Below are positions 14,101 through 23,885 of a stretch of DNA of 64,000 bases, piece by piece (position 1 is the first letter of the stretch; each line of letters opens with the position of its first letter). Origin of the DNA: Dicaeum eximium (Eukaryota; Chordata; Aves; Passeriformes; Dicaeidae). Made by a program: the position numbers and the translations under genes. The notes under the pieces were generated by a model. It did no database searches. It was given only the letters and a program-made list of their open reading frames with translations, and was not told where the DNA came from. The DNA lies in assembly GCA_013396995.1 (NCBI GenBank), contig VWZP01002845.1, positions 5,844,308 to 5,908,307 of the forward strand, given 5' to 3'.

Positions 14101-17100
14101 AAAAGAAAAAGGGATGAAATTTTACACTTGTCTGTCATGATGGACACCAAATCCCACTCAGACGTCTCTGCTCAACTATTTTTGTTATCTGTGCTGAGGT
14201 CTTGCTTCTTATTCAAAGAGCTACTTAATTTCTTCTGTAACTTTTACAATAGCAAAAAACTTGAAAATAGAACATTTAATGTCTAATGCTCGTTCCCCCA
14301 TTCACATCATCTGAAGTATCAAAACATCATTTTTGAAAGTACTTACTATTTAAACCTGCCTATAAGTACAAGGTATTTCAGACAGATTGTTTTAGATGTA
14401 TATATCTGAATTGTTTCATTCTTGTTTGATGGAAAACATCCAAAAGAACAACAACCAAAAAAAAAAATCACCCACAAAAAAAATTTCTGGAGATTTTTAG
14501 AATTATTTATTTATATATTTTTGAAAACATAACCTCAATTATTTTAAAATGCCTTTTCAACTGTAGATTTTTATATATAAAATATTTTTATATACACTGT
14601 AGTAGTTATAGCTAAGAAGATAAGAAATCACTGATGCATTCAAATCTGAAGGGCTTTTTGAAACAAGCTTGCAATTGACAGTTTTGTTAAATGCCAAAGC
14701 TATCCAGAAACATACTATTTCTGACAGTACAATGAATTATTATGAAGACTTCAACTTCTACAGTGAAACAGCTAATAAAATTTACTACTGACACTAAGAT
14801 GACAGCAGTTTGTATATATAGCTTATTAATATGACACATGATTAGCAATGCAAGAGTAACAACTGCTGTCAATTTAAAATAAACACTGATTAAATTCTCA
14901 GTCCATACACTAGTTTCCCCTTCCAAAAGATTGCTTTTAATTACTCTCCAAACTCTGAAAACTGAGTGGTACTACATAACACTAATGAGACATTAAAAAA
15001 AAAAAAGTAACAGCAGCAAAACCAAGATGAGAATTGCCATTTCCAAAAGTACAATATATTAATGTCATCTAGTTTGCTCATAGTACCAACATGATATGCC
15101 TCAAAAACTAAGCTAAACAGTGATCCCATAGGAGCTTTGTTTATGTTCCCATATAGCTCCTGACTCCTAAAACAGCAAAATGCAGGTGCTTGTACCAAAA
15201 GATCAGAGTGGTTTCGTTTGCAGGGGACCTTAAAGATTATCTCAATCCAATCCCCCTAACATGGACAAGGACACCTTTCACTTAACCAGGTTTCTTTGGA
15301 GATAGGGCATTCACAGCTTTTCAGGGCAACTGTGATAGTCTAACATTTAGTATGTTCCAAAAACCATAAAACAATTACATGTAATAACTTCCAGACAGTA
15401 ACCAGCTAAAAAGGAAAGGCTAAGTATTATACCATTACACTATTAAATATCAATAATAAAATTTAATATTGGCACTAATCATTGGCACTGTAAATATATA
15501 AACTACAAAAATCTAATGGCACATGAAATATATAAGCCATATAAATAGCACTATTAAATATATCACAAGTAGCATTAACTACCATTGAGTCAATATTACA
15601 CTACCGTACTGATATAAAAAGCTTTTACATTTTAGTAAATGTCAGGAATCATCTAAACAAGAAGTACAGGCATTGGCTGGCTCAGACATGTATTATGGAG
15701 GCCAAGATGCATGTCAACAGCTTTTAAAGCTACACAGAGAAATGCTTTATCTACCCAAATAAGCACTTTCAAACTATATAATGATGTTACTTAAATCCTT
15801 TGTTTTTACTGTGTATTTATTAAGTGAATGACCAAGCTCATAAGTGGGAAATGTTTTTAAAGGAAATAGTGTTTCTAGTGAGTAGAACTCACTAGAAGTT
15901 CTAAAGAACTAAAGAATTTCACCCCTAAACAATTTCACCTAGTTGATCCAAACACAGTGCCTTGTTTAGATACAGAGTATTATACAATCTTTGATGACCA
16001 CAGAACAGACTAATGTACTAACGTAGTTTAGGTGATTACCCTACCCTGAAATTAATAGGGACACCCAGTGTCTCAAACTTTTTCCAATATTCTGACCTAG
16101 TTCCAGTAAGGTTTATATTTTATTCATTTATGACTTACTACACCCACAAAGTCAAAGTTTTCCTCGTGAAAAAGGCAGCTTAATAGCTCCACTACTACAG
16201 GGGCTTCTTGACTCAAGAATACTTTCACTTGCTCTGCTAAAATGATTATTCCCAGCTTGCCTTACTGAGACAAGAAGCTGAAATATCGTTATAGGATTAC
16301 TTTGAAAAGACAGAGGTTATTGTGCAATTAAATACTGTGCTCTTGTCAACATCACTTCTGGCTCAATGCTTTCATGCAATTACCTACCCTCTTCCACTGT
16401 TGAATCCAGCTGGGTGACTTTGACAGCAAGGCGATCAATTCTGTCTTGGAGGGAATTTGCTCTGATGTAGAAGCTGTTGGCCTCATTAAACAACTCACCA
16501 AATATGTCTTCAGCATGTTTGCCTGTGTAAGAAAATAGACAAGGAAATCCTTTTGCTAGTGGCTTAAAAAAATAAGACAAATGGCTTCAATATCATGAAG
16601 TATAATAAAACACAGTAGCTTTATGATTAGAACAACATTGTCATTCAGCAAAATTTGGGGCAACAGATTTGTATAAAAATGTCAAAATATACCCAAAATT
16701 GTGCCTGGAGTCTATTCTTCTGAACATCCTGGCAGTCTTCTTAAAAACACAGGGAGACTTACAAATTCTAATCCTCATGTAGCTGAACTAGTGCCAACTG
16801 ACAGACAACTGAACATTAAAACCTCCCTCTGTGATGAAAAGGCCTAAAGTTACTGCAGTCCATAAAAGCTTCTGAAGTACATTTTGAAATTAAGATCTTG
16901 CAATCCATAGTAGCCAAGATTTAATTTTAAGCATAAGCACAGGCCAATATCAAAATTAAAGCAGCATGAAACATGTAAAAACCAGGATTCTCCTGCACTT
17001 ACCTCTACAAATGCCAGCTGCATACGCTGCTGTCCCTGGAGTCATTTGAGAGAGGGTCAGAGGTCACTGACCACATTTACTCACAGCCACACCGGACTCA

Positions 17101-20100
17101 GTGTACCACCGTTTCATCCTCATCCTCCCTTTCACCTGATGTATGTTCTCAATCACTGTGAGAGTGGACAGTGCAGTCCAAATCACCAAATCACTCAATC
17201 AATTGTGTTGGAAAAGACCTCTGAGATCACTGACTCCAACCTATGCTGGAACGCTATCACATCAACTAGACCATGACACCAAGTGCAACGTCCAGTCTCC
17301 TTAAACACCTCCAGGGATGGTGACTCCACAATCTCCTGGGCAGCCCATTCCAATTCCTAATCATACTTTCTGTGAAGAAATTCCTCCTCATGTTCAACCT
17401 AAACCACTCCTGAAACAGCTTAAGACTTTGTCCTCTCATCCTGTCACTTGTCACCTGGGAGAAGAGGCAGACCCCACCTGCCCACACCCTGCTTTCAGCC
17501 ACTTGGAGAGCACTAAGGTCCCCTGAGCCTTTTTTTCTCCAGGCTGAACACCCCCAGCTCCCCCTCAGACTTGTGCTTCAGACCCTTAACCAGCTTTGTT
17601 GCTCTTCTCTGAATCCACTCCAGCACCTCAGTGCGCTTCCTGAACTGAGGGGCCCAGAACTGAACACCGTACTCAAAGTGTGGCTTCACAGGTGCCTAGT
17701 ACAGATTTGTAGCCTCAGGCCCTTCCCGAAAGTGAAGAAGGTGCCACAAGATAAACCAAATCCCCCTCCCTGATGTGCATGGCTATTCATCTCCCAGTCC
17801 TCCCACAGAACCAGGCATGCTCATCCCCAGAGTTTGACTCTCTTTGTGCCCCAGTCCACAACTCATCCACTCCAGATCAGTGGTTCTGGATCCCCAATTT
17901 AAATGTTCGCCTGCCCCAGAACTTCACCAACAAACTTCAGATTCCACCCAAACTCATTGCTTCCACTCACTGAACTGATGGTCCCTCCTACCCAGATACT
18001 GCTATTTCATTTAAGATGTCTCCCTCTACAATTTCTGCAGCCCAACTCCCTCAAGAAATCCTTGCAGAAAGAACGTTCTGCCTCCTGCACTTAACCATGC
18101 TTTTTAAACAAAAACAAATTTTAAAACTCTGCTTCTGAATTAAGCTCATCTTGTTACCACCTGTATCAAGAAGAGTCAGAAGAGCAGAAATGGAAGGGGG
18201 AGGGTGTGAGGGGGCAAATTAAAACCATCTAATAGTTGGAAGAATAGGGAATATGCATTAACCACGTAAACGATAGGGACTTCCAAAGCACCCATTATTG
18301 ACATTTTAAGTTGGGTCCAATAACCAGCCTTAATACTTCACAAAGAAAAGTAAAAATAGAATAAAAATTTCAGTTAAGATCCCATCCTGTGAACATCTGG
18401 AGATAGTAATTCAATGTTTAAAAAATGGCCACACTTAGGAAGTCGACAGGACAATCTGGCCTTTTCTTGGTCACTTACCTGTGGGCTCCCCCTGGGTGGG
18501 GGTAGAAGGTGGAAGCTAGACTGAAACATTATCTGAAAACACCGTGAATCACAAGGGGGAAAAAAAGTGATTGCCATTGAATTAAGGACTTTACCAGTAA
18601 TAGTTTTCATTACTACATGTAAGATCAGCCAATAACTAACCCAAAATGTTAAAGATATGTCAGTGTATGCAAGGTCTGCTTCATATATATATGTAGAAGG
18701 TGGATAAGAAAGGTATGCTATCTACCTGCTCCTAATCTCCTGCCCCTCCAAAACAAATCACACACAACCACAGAATAGCTGAAGTTCAAAATCATCTAGT
18801 CCAATTCCTGGCTCAAAGCAATGAGACAGGACTCTGACTAGCTGGGTTTTGAACAAGGATGGAGGCTCCTTTTGCAAGGATGGAGGCTCTGCAACTTCTC
18901 TGGGCTACCCGTACCAGTGTTCAACTACCTTCACACTAAAAGTGTTCTCTAAGTGTTCTCAGCAGCTAGTTGAAATTCACTTATAATCCCCACTTGATTT
19001 AGCTGCCCCAAATGAAGATGTTATTACAAGCCATGGAAAAAAATAAGCTTTTCAACTCTTCAGCTAAATAAAGCAGTTACTACATTCTTCAGCCACCAGT
19101 ATTCAGAGCTCAATCAATTTTAATAGATGTTAGTTTATGTTAATATATTGAAATCAGCCTGCTGAGAGAGGACTGCCACATCCTAGGATTAAGCACATCA
19201 CCCCTAGAGAAGTCAAGGAGATGGATGTTTGTCAGTTATCTTTCAGAAGGAAAAGTGCAAGCATACTTCCTTTAATATTTGATTTTTTTTTCAACACTTG
19301 CTAGCCCAGAACACACGAAAGACAGATTGTCAATCTCCCATCGTGAAAACAGTGACATAGTAAAGAAGTATTGGACATGTTGTTGTGATTAACATGATGC
19401 ACTAAGTTTTAGAAATAAAATAATACTTCAAGTGTTTTCTATCTTGTCATTGCTTAAATTATATCATTAACAAAACAGAAACAAGCAGGAAAAAAGCATG
19501 TACTCTAAGACAATAATTTTAAAACAATACGTATTGCCCAACATGTGGCCAACCTATACCTTTATTTAAAAACCCATGAAAAAAATTATAAGTCTTCCTT
19601 TCTAAGGGTCCCTCCAGCTACACAAGACACTGTTTCCACCCACCCATTTGTAACTGGATTAACTAGAAACATTAGAATCATGCTTTACCCCTCCTCTTTT
19701 TTTAAAGATGCAAAAGTGGTAGGCTGTTAATGACTAGGTCTTGATTCAGATCTCATTTCTCACAGTACCTCTACCATGACAATAAAGCAACCTTTCCAAC
19801 CCAGCCTGTTTCAGCAATACTACAGAGGAGAGTGACACAGACGGATGGAGTGTGCTCAGGCCTGCTTGGAAACTAGTGAAACTGAGCCAATGGCCAATCT
19901 ACCCAAGAAAATACTAGGAGGCAAGTTGGTGGATGTTGTTCTCTGCATGAAATAAAGTTTTCAAGTCTCCACAGATTACTTAGAGGTACGGGCTGCAAAT
20001 GCTCCCTTGTCTTTTCCATCCAGTAGATTCTCTCCTCCCAAGTGGAGGTGAATCCCCAAGACAAGATTCTGCCTTACATAAAAGTGCACAGTTTCATACA

Positions 20101-22703
20101 GAATGCTGCTCACTCTGCCTGTGCTCTGAGCCAGCTGGCTGGAAACGAACCCAAATCTGAAAACACAATACAGAAAAAGCTCTCCTGAGAGCACATTCCC
20201 TTTGGATTGGAATTTGTTCACGTCTCCCAAAAAGAGCAGAGGCAGAAGCAAGCCAAGTTTGTATGCAACAGTACAGAACTGACAGTTTTTAAATCCACAC
20301 TGAACTCACAGTGCAACACTAAAAAACCCGTGTGACTGCAGGATAGACCTGAATTTGCTCGCTCTGTGCCTCACGCTGTGGGAACACCAAACAGCTCTGA
20401 TGCAGACAGCAGGACATACTACTTCAGCTCCAGCACAGCATTTTTCTGTGAGCATTTCCTTGCTCCCAGTTGGCTCAAAAGACAGGCAAAGCAAATGCTG
20501 TCTGAAAAAAAAACCCTCTGCAAACATGGCATATTTCGGGCTGTGGATGAGAATGGTGGTACATTTCACTTGTTAAATACCACATATTCACCTGTTAAGG
20601 CTAAGGACACATCATTTATTTGCATAGATCTTTAACTTGACACTAACAGAACTTTAGGGGCTGTCTACAAAGACTTCAGGTGACCCTAGAGATCCGCTAA
20701 GAAAAAACTGCCGGATATGAATATAAGTAGTCAGTTCCTCAGCAACAATCATAAGAGGATCTAAATACACTGTATAACAGATTAGCCTCAAGACCAAATC
20801 TGGATAAATGAAAGCTGTACACACTCCTAACAAATCAGACAAGTAAAAAGTGTATTATCCACACTTGGACAATCATAGCACAGTATCAAAATGAGGTCTT
20901 ATCATGTCTCCTTCAGTATAATTAGAACACCAGCCATTTCTCTCACTTTTCTGAAACTTAAGACTGGCACTACCTAAGCAACTGTCTGAGAAAACAGTAA
21001 ATGAAACTGCATTCAATGACAATGCAAACACAAATTAACTCTAAATAACATTAGGTGCTAAATTGTCAGCTGCTGTTCAAGAAAGAGCAGAGGATCGCTT
21101 GCAAGCTTATCTGAAAATAGCAATTCAATGCTTAGCAACAATCAAAATTCGACGAATTCTTAGGGCAATAATGATAAAACAGAAGTTGTTTTGAATATGA
21201 CCTGAAGTCCTCAACACTCCACCTTAAAAACCCCACAACATACCCTAACTTACAGATCCAAAGCAGAAATAATGGTGATCAAAAATACAAAATGGTTTCT
21301 ATTCAAAAAGATCACTTACAGATCAGGACACTCCAACCTGGAAAAGATATCACCAGAAGAACAGGAGAAAGACTTTATAAAATCACAAATTATTATGGAA
21401 ATGCACAAGATAAAAGCACCTTTCATTATTTTTCATCACAAGAGAATGAGAAGGTATCAAAAGGAAGAAACAGGTCAGCTTCCATTGTGGGACATTCTGC
21501 CACACATCATTGATCAAGAAGAAGGTGTAATCCCTATTTGAACAGATCTAAGCAATACCACAGATGACAGTTTTACAAATGCTCATTATACAGGATGATT
21601 CAGATGGACCTCTAGCTCAGAAAAATCCCTAAATCCCTGACTATTGCAAAGAGGAAATGCTGTGTTTCTTGTCCTCTTTCCCTAAGCAAAGGCTTTTTCC
21701 TATCATGAACTGAACACCAGTGGGCCCCACAGTCTGAGCTCCATACAGACTCTCGGTTTTCAAATCACATCCATTTACAAAGAGAAGCAACTGATGAAGC
21801 AGTAATTTCTTTTCTAGGACCAGCGTTATCAGCACAAACAACAGCTGCTGATTGTTAAAGACTGTCTGAAAAACATCTCTCATCCCTTTCATCAAAAATA
21901 TTGTTCATCTTGCAAACACTCCAGTCATGCTTCTAGAATTGCTAGTGGTGGTGTCACCTGACAGGTGTGGTGTGTAGGCTACTCTGTACAGAGCTGATGT
22001 TAGCCTGCCTCAACAGTAGCCTCCAGGCTTGTTCAGCAAATGGCATCCTTTCAATGTGCTTAATTTCATTCATATGAATTGAGCACACAATATATAAAAC
22101 AGAAGCCTTAAGAAATACTAGCACACTACAAAAAACTAAAATTTCAGTCAAATCTGTCATTTGATGCCAAGAAGCAGAAGAGTTTGCTGGCTCAACCCTG
22201 CAGAACTGAAAGGCAAGAACTCAAGTGTTGGTCTTGTTTCTTGCACTAATTTCTCTCACCCTAGAAAAATTTCTGGTTTCCTATGCTCCAGTCTTTTGGT
22301 TGGGGCTTTTCTTGGTGGTTTTTTTTTCTGCTTGTTTTTGTTAATTTGTTTTTTAGAGTGGGGTTTGGGGGTGGGGGAGAGGGTTGGGTTTTTAATAAAC
22401 TTCAAAATATAGAAGAGCATAAAGGCAATGAAATAGCATATTATTGCAATACATAAATGGTCATGCCCCATACTGTACTTTTGCTATTTAAAACAATCCA
22501 TCTTAAAGCTTTCCATCTCTTCAGTTTTTCATCATGAATGAAATACTTGCAGGAAGTTACAGATACTTACTTAAGCTGCTTAGCTGGCGTATGATGGCAG
22601 CAAGGGTGCTATTCGTTACACATTCCAGTTCACTTGTAATTCCCTCTGGCAGAGCTCCTCGGCAGAGATGCCGTGGTTCAATGTTCCTTTTCACCAAAGG
22701 CAT
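1955..22703 (-). CDS. WASF3: WASF3 (WAVE3), complete coding sequence in eight exons
   Basis: The minus-strand join, in transcript order, is 22703-22571, 16522-16388, 12975-12822, 12407-12290, 7796-7621, 5074-4811, 3190-2835, 2112-1955. It totals 1494 nt (497 aa plus TGA), and every junction keeps phase with GT/AG introns. WAVE proteins sit in the pentameric WAVE regulatory complex with CYFIP, NCKAP1, ABI and BRK1. They relay active Rac1 to the Arp2/3 complex to drive branched actin and lamellipodia. Domain order: N-terminal WAVE homology domain (about 1-170), basic region (about 170-205), proline-rich region (about 300-415), then WH2/V (433-452), C (467-482) and acidic A (483-497, with Trp495). 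The assignment to WASF3 rather than WASF1 or WASF2 rests on the C-terminal tail EFDENDWSD and the long match through the conserved exons, from family knowledge. The protein is five residues shorter than human, and the difference lies in the last proline-rich stretch. Confidence 0.97.
2113..2834 (-). other. WASF3 intron 8 (722 bp)
   Basis: GTAAGT at the donor and GTCTCTGCAG at the acceptor. The body is A/T-rich and I see no repeat or gene in it. Confidence 0.93.
2835..3190 (-). CDS. WASF3: WASF3 exon 8: residues 327-446, polyproline region and most of the WH2 motif
   Basis: 356 nt. The acceptor TTTATACAG ends at 3191 and the donor is ATGG|GTAAGT with GT at 2834-2833. It encodes MLPAQMVDYYNPTG, whose second Tyr is residue 337. 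An eight-proline run, a Ser/Thr/Ala/Pro linker and further runs of four and six prolines follow. It ends in SDARSDLLAAIRM, the actin-binding WH2 helix. The whole five-residue difference from human maps between Tyr337 and this WH2 motif. The plus strand here is a GGA-rich purine tract caused by the proline codons. Confidence 0.96.
3191..4810 (-). other. WASF3 intron 7 (1620 bp)
   Basis: Donor GTAAAT, acceptor TTTATACAG. Unique-looking DNA except for an A/T-rich inverted repeat at 3668-3714, listed separately. Confidence 0.93.
3668..3714. repeat. Inverted repeat, 16-bp arms, 15-nt loop
   Basis: The left arm at 3668-3683 (TCAAATGTATCAGTTT) is the reverse complement of the right arm at 3699-3714 with one mismatch. 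It lies within intron 7 and would fold as a hairpin in the pre-mRNA. It is A/T-rich, so chance cannot be excluded. Confidence 0.75.
4811..5074 (-). CDS. WASF3: WASF3 exon 7: residues 239-327, Tyr248 and first polyproline tract
   Basis: 264 nt. The acceptor TTAATTTTAG ends at 5075 and the donor is TATGG|GTAAAT with GT at 4810-4809. The exon encodes SHASDVTDYSYPATPNHS, where the Tyr of TDY is residue 248, the same number as a phosphotyrosine in human WAVE3. A His/Ser/Pro linker follows, then RPQQ plus six prolines, and the exon ends at PAEYG. The proline run is a likely SH3 or profilin ligand, as in other WAVE proteins. Confidence 0.95.
5075..7620 (-). other. WASF3 intron 6 (2546 bp)
   Basis: The donor GTCTGT is weak and the acceptor is TTAATTTTAG. 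The body has several A and T runs (for example near 6025-6060 and 6460) but no repeat family or gene that I recognise. Confidence 0.9.
7621..7796 (-). CDS. WASF3: WASF3 exon 6: residues 181-239, basic region
   Basis: 176 nt. The acceptor GGACATTAG ends at 7797, and the exon opens EQKRIDGTTREVKKVRKARN. This is the polybasic segment that binds acidic phosphoinositides in WAVE proteins. It runs through a Ser-rich stretch to LSPDT and the first two bases of Arg239. The donor is ACTAG|GTCTGT, with GT at 7620-7619. It is the only GT that keeps the frame with the next exon, but its +3 to +6 bases (CTGT) are far from consensus. Confidence 0.93.
7797..12289 (-). other. WASF3 intron 5 (4493 bp)
   Basis: Donor GTAAAA, acceptor GGACATTAG. 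A/T-rich single-copy-looking DNA; no repeat, RNA gene or exon was recognised. Confidence 0.92.
12290..12407 (-). CDS. WASF3: WASF3 exon 5: residues 141-180, includes Tyr151
   Basis: 118 nt, in frame with both neighbours. The acceptor TTTTTCTAG ends at 12408 and the donor is CAAAAG|GTAAAA with GT at 12289-12288. It encodes DDKKDGLKFYTDPSYFFDLW and then a Lys/Arg-rich run that opens the basic region. The Tyr of KFY is residue 151, which matches the Abl-phosphorylated Tyr151 reported for human WAVE3. The exon is too short to stand out as an open reading frame and was found from its splice sites and homology. Confidence 0.95.
12408..12821 (-). other. WASF3 intron 4 (414 bp)
   Basis: The shortest intron of the gene. 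Donor GTAAGA, acceptor TTTTTCTAG. Nothing else seen. Confidence 0.94.
12822..12975 (-). CDS. WASF3: WASF3 exon 4: residues 90-141
   Basis: 154 nt. The acceptor TTTCTAACAG ends at 12976. The donor is TATAG|GTAAGA, with GT at 12821-12820. The exon encodes SLQDINMKKAF, then a linker rich in Ser, Gln and Pro ending at NILSPY, and it starts the Arg141 codon. A second AG (TTACAG) lies 11 nt inside the exon. Using it would shift the frame, so the upstream AG must be the coding acceptor. Confidence 0.95.
12976..16387 (-). other. WASF3 intron 3 (3412 bp)
   Basis: Donor GTAGGT, acceptor TTTCTAACAG. It contains an A/T-rich stretch with A/C-rich runs near 14440-14600 and a CR1 3'-end fragment at about 15205-15335. 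The rest is unremarkable. Confidence 0.93.
15205..15335 (-). mobile_element. CR1 LINE 3'-end fragment
   Basis: The plus strand reads GGGACCTTAAAGATTATCTC, then an anchor rich in CC, a GGACAAGGACACCTTTCACT segment and ACCAGGTTTCT. This is the reverse complement of the avian CR1 3' terminal region, so the element points to the minus strand. It is diverged and truncated. Ends are approximate. Confidence 0.75.
16388..16522 (-). CDS. WASF3: WASF3 exon 3: residues 45-90, helical WAVE homology domain
   Basis: 135 nt. The acceptor is TTACACAG before 16522, and the donor is GAGG|GTAGGT with GT at 16387-16386. The exon completes Ser45 and encodes KHAEDIFGELFNEANSFYIR followed by a heptad-like stretch ending at STVEE. 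This is the most conserved coiled segment of the WAVE homology domain. Reading through the donor gives only two further residues before a stop. Confidence 0.96.
17170..17760 (-). mobile_element. CR1 LINE 3' fragment, diverged
   Basis: The plus strand shows the reverse complement of the CR1 3' region in order: GTTGGAAAAGACCTCTGAGA, CCTCCAGGGATGGTGACTCC, TGGGCAGCCCATTCCAATTC, TGAAGAAATTCCTCCTCATG, TCTCCAGGCTGAACACCC and CACTCCAGCACCTCAGTG. It is about 590 bp and has lost any coding capacity. Open reading frames on it are chance. The 5' limit is vague because the next 350 bp are C-rich and not clearly CR1. Confidence 0.85.
18770..18990 (-). mobile_element. CR1-like fragment
   Basis: It begins with CACAGAATAGCTGAAGTTC and CATCTAGTCCAATTCCTGGC, the usual antisense 3' end of CR1. 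It then matches loosely through GCAACTTCTCTGGGCTACCC and a segment with repeated AGTGTTCTC. A 15-bp word (CAAGGATGGAGGCTC) is tandemly duplicated at 18854-18868 and 18875-18889 with a 21-bp period. Ends are approximate. Confidence 0.65.
21320..21600 (+). mobile_element. Ancient CR1 fragment
   Basis: Plus-strand order CTCCAACCTGGAAAAGA, TTTATAAAATCACAAATTAT, TTTTTCATCACAAGAGAATG and CATTGTGGGACATTCTGCCA resembles the 3' UTR of old CR1 subfamilies (TATAAAATCAT, CAAGAA, and the GTGGAACTCATTGCCA word). It is strongly diverged. The 89-residue open frame across it (21272-21541) is therefore probably not a gene. Confidence 0.6.
22300..22400. repeat. T-rich and G-rich low-complexity patch
   Basis: It contains runs of T (TTTTTTTTT near 22320) followed by GTGGGGTTTGGGGGTGGGGG and GGGTTGGGTTT. 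Similar patches recur elsewhere in the window. No element ends were seen. Confidence 0.7.
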
Positions 22704-22713
22704 GGCTCACAAT
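22571..22713 (-). CDS. WASF3: WASF3 exon 2: end of 5' UTR, start codon, residues 1-45
   Basis: The ATG is at 22703-22701, in a good context (GAGCC before ATG, with G at -3), and the protein opens MPLVKRNIEPRHLCRG. The acceptor is ATTCCAG ending at 22714, so only ten 5' UTR bases (22713-22704) lie in this exon. The donor is TTAA|GTAAGT, with GT at 22570-22569, and it splits the Ser45 codon after its first base. The segment begins the WAVE homology domain, which forms a helical bundle with ABI and BRK1. The coding part is 133 nt. Confidence 0.95.
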
Positions 22714-23444
22714 CTGGAATTTACATACAAAGACATATGACATTTACAAAAATAAAATTAAGAGCTCTGAATCAGTGTAGCACACATGTAGGCTTTTTTT
22801 CTCGGAAAAATACTTCACCTTTCTTCTTTTCAAGCCTTGCTTCAGCCTTCCCACTGCAGGATACTGTACAACTCCTACCAGGACACTGGAGTTGTGCACT
22901 CATGCCAGAATATGACAAGAGCACTGCAGAGCAGCAGAGAATACAGGCAATGTAGGTAATGTAAGCTTTTTGCCTTAGACTTGGTGTAAGATTTACTGTA
23001 TGCACAGACTTGTGCTGCAGTTCCAGAATCACTGGACTTCAGTGCACATTTGCATTTAGAAAAAACTGGCAGTCCCCACAGGAGTGGCAGGAAAGGTCAC
23101 TGTCTGGAGCAGGCTGGCATCCTGCCTTGGCAAGCTGGTCACCAACAGACCGACCAAGCACTACACAGCCCCCAATTATGTCAGACACAGACCTACCCCA
23201 GCTCTGGCAGTTTTCAGTAAAAATGATAAATTCATCTGACACATAAGAGCAAGTGCCTCTCAGAATTAGGCTGCATGAGGAAGAAGATGGTTTTCCACAG
23301 ATGGTGCTGTATGGCATTCTGAATGGGGTAAGGGCATTCACCTAACAGCTTTTGGGAACATGCCAGATGCAGGAAGACATTTATTGGAGAAAACTAAGGT
23401 TGTCAGAACTGGTTTTCTTGGAAAAATGAGATATATGAGGATGT

Positions 23445-23885
23445 TGTCTTGGTTCCAGCCCAGACTAAGGGGAGGAGCCAAGACATTGTGTTACTTGATA
23501 CCATCTCACATCATTGCCAGGGGCAGGGAAAAGGGATTCCTCTTATTTCCAAGAAGCAGCGCATTCCTCTACGCTCAGGAACAACCTGGCTTCCGTCAAG
23601 TCAGACTCTGCAACGGGCATTTCTGCACATGAATCATCCTCTCTTTTTATATACTTTTCTTATTAATATTGTTGCTGCTACTGTTTGTTTTCTTATCTCA
23701 TTGCTGTTTCCAGTAAATTGTTCTTAAATCAAGCTGTGATCTTTGCCTTTTGTGCATCCAGTTCCCCTCTCTGGCCACCCGGCAGGGGGGTGGGGGGTGG
23801 AAGAGGGGGAGAAGGGGAGCCAGTGTGGTTTGGAAAGTCTTGCAGGGAGAACTAAATTCGGGAGTACCATTCCTAAACCACAACA
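23445..23885 (+). mobile_element. Endogenous retroviral solo LTR, plus strand
   Basis: It starts TGTCTTGGTTCCAGCC and ends CCTAAACCACAACA, so it has TG...CA ends with TGT/ACA inverted termini. The flanks are GATGT before and GATGG after, a 5-bp target duplication with one mismatch. A TATA-like TATATA lies at 23648-23653. The U5 part has a G-rich tract (G runs at 23785-23790, 23792-23797, 23805-23809, 23814-23817). About 441 bp; no internal retroviral genes adjoin it, so it is a solo LTR. The class was not determined. Confidence 0.8.

Larger units (their letters stand above)
16523..22570 (-). other. WASF3 intron 2 (6048 bp)
   Basis: Donor GTAAGT, acceptor TTACACAG. It holds two minus-strand CR1 pieces (about 17170-17760 and 18770-18990), an older plus-strand CR1 piece (about 21320-21600), a C-rich unclassified stretch at about 17760-18110, and a T- and G-rich low-complexity patch at 22300-22400. 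The remainder is unremarkable. Confidence 0.93.

Noticed and set aside
17266..18094. Cluster of 60-80-codon frames on both strands
   Set aside because: They lie over a CR1 fragment and the adjacent C-rich stretch. No frame is conserved in type and none has splice context.
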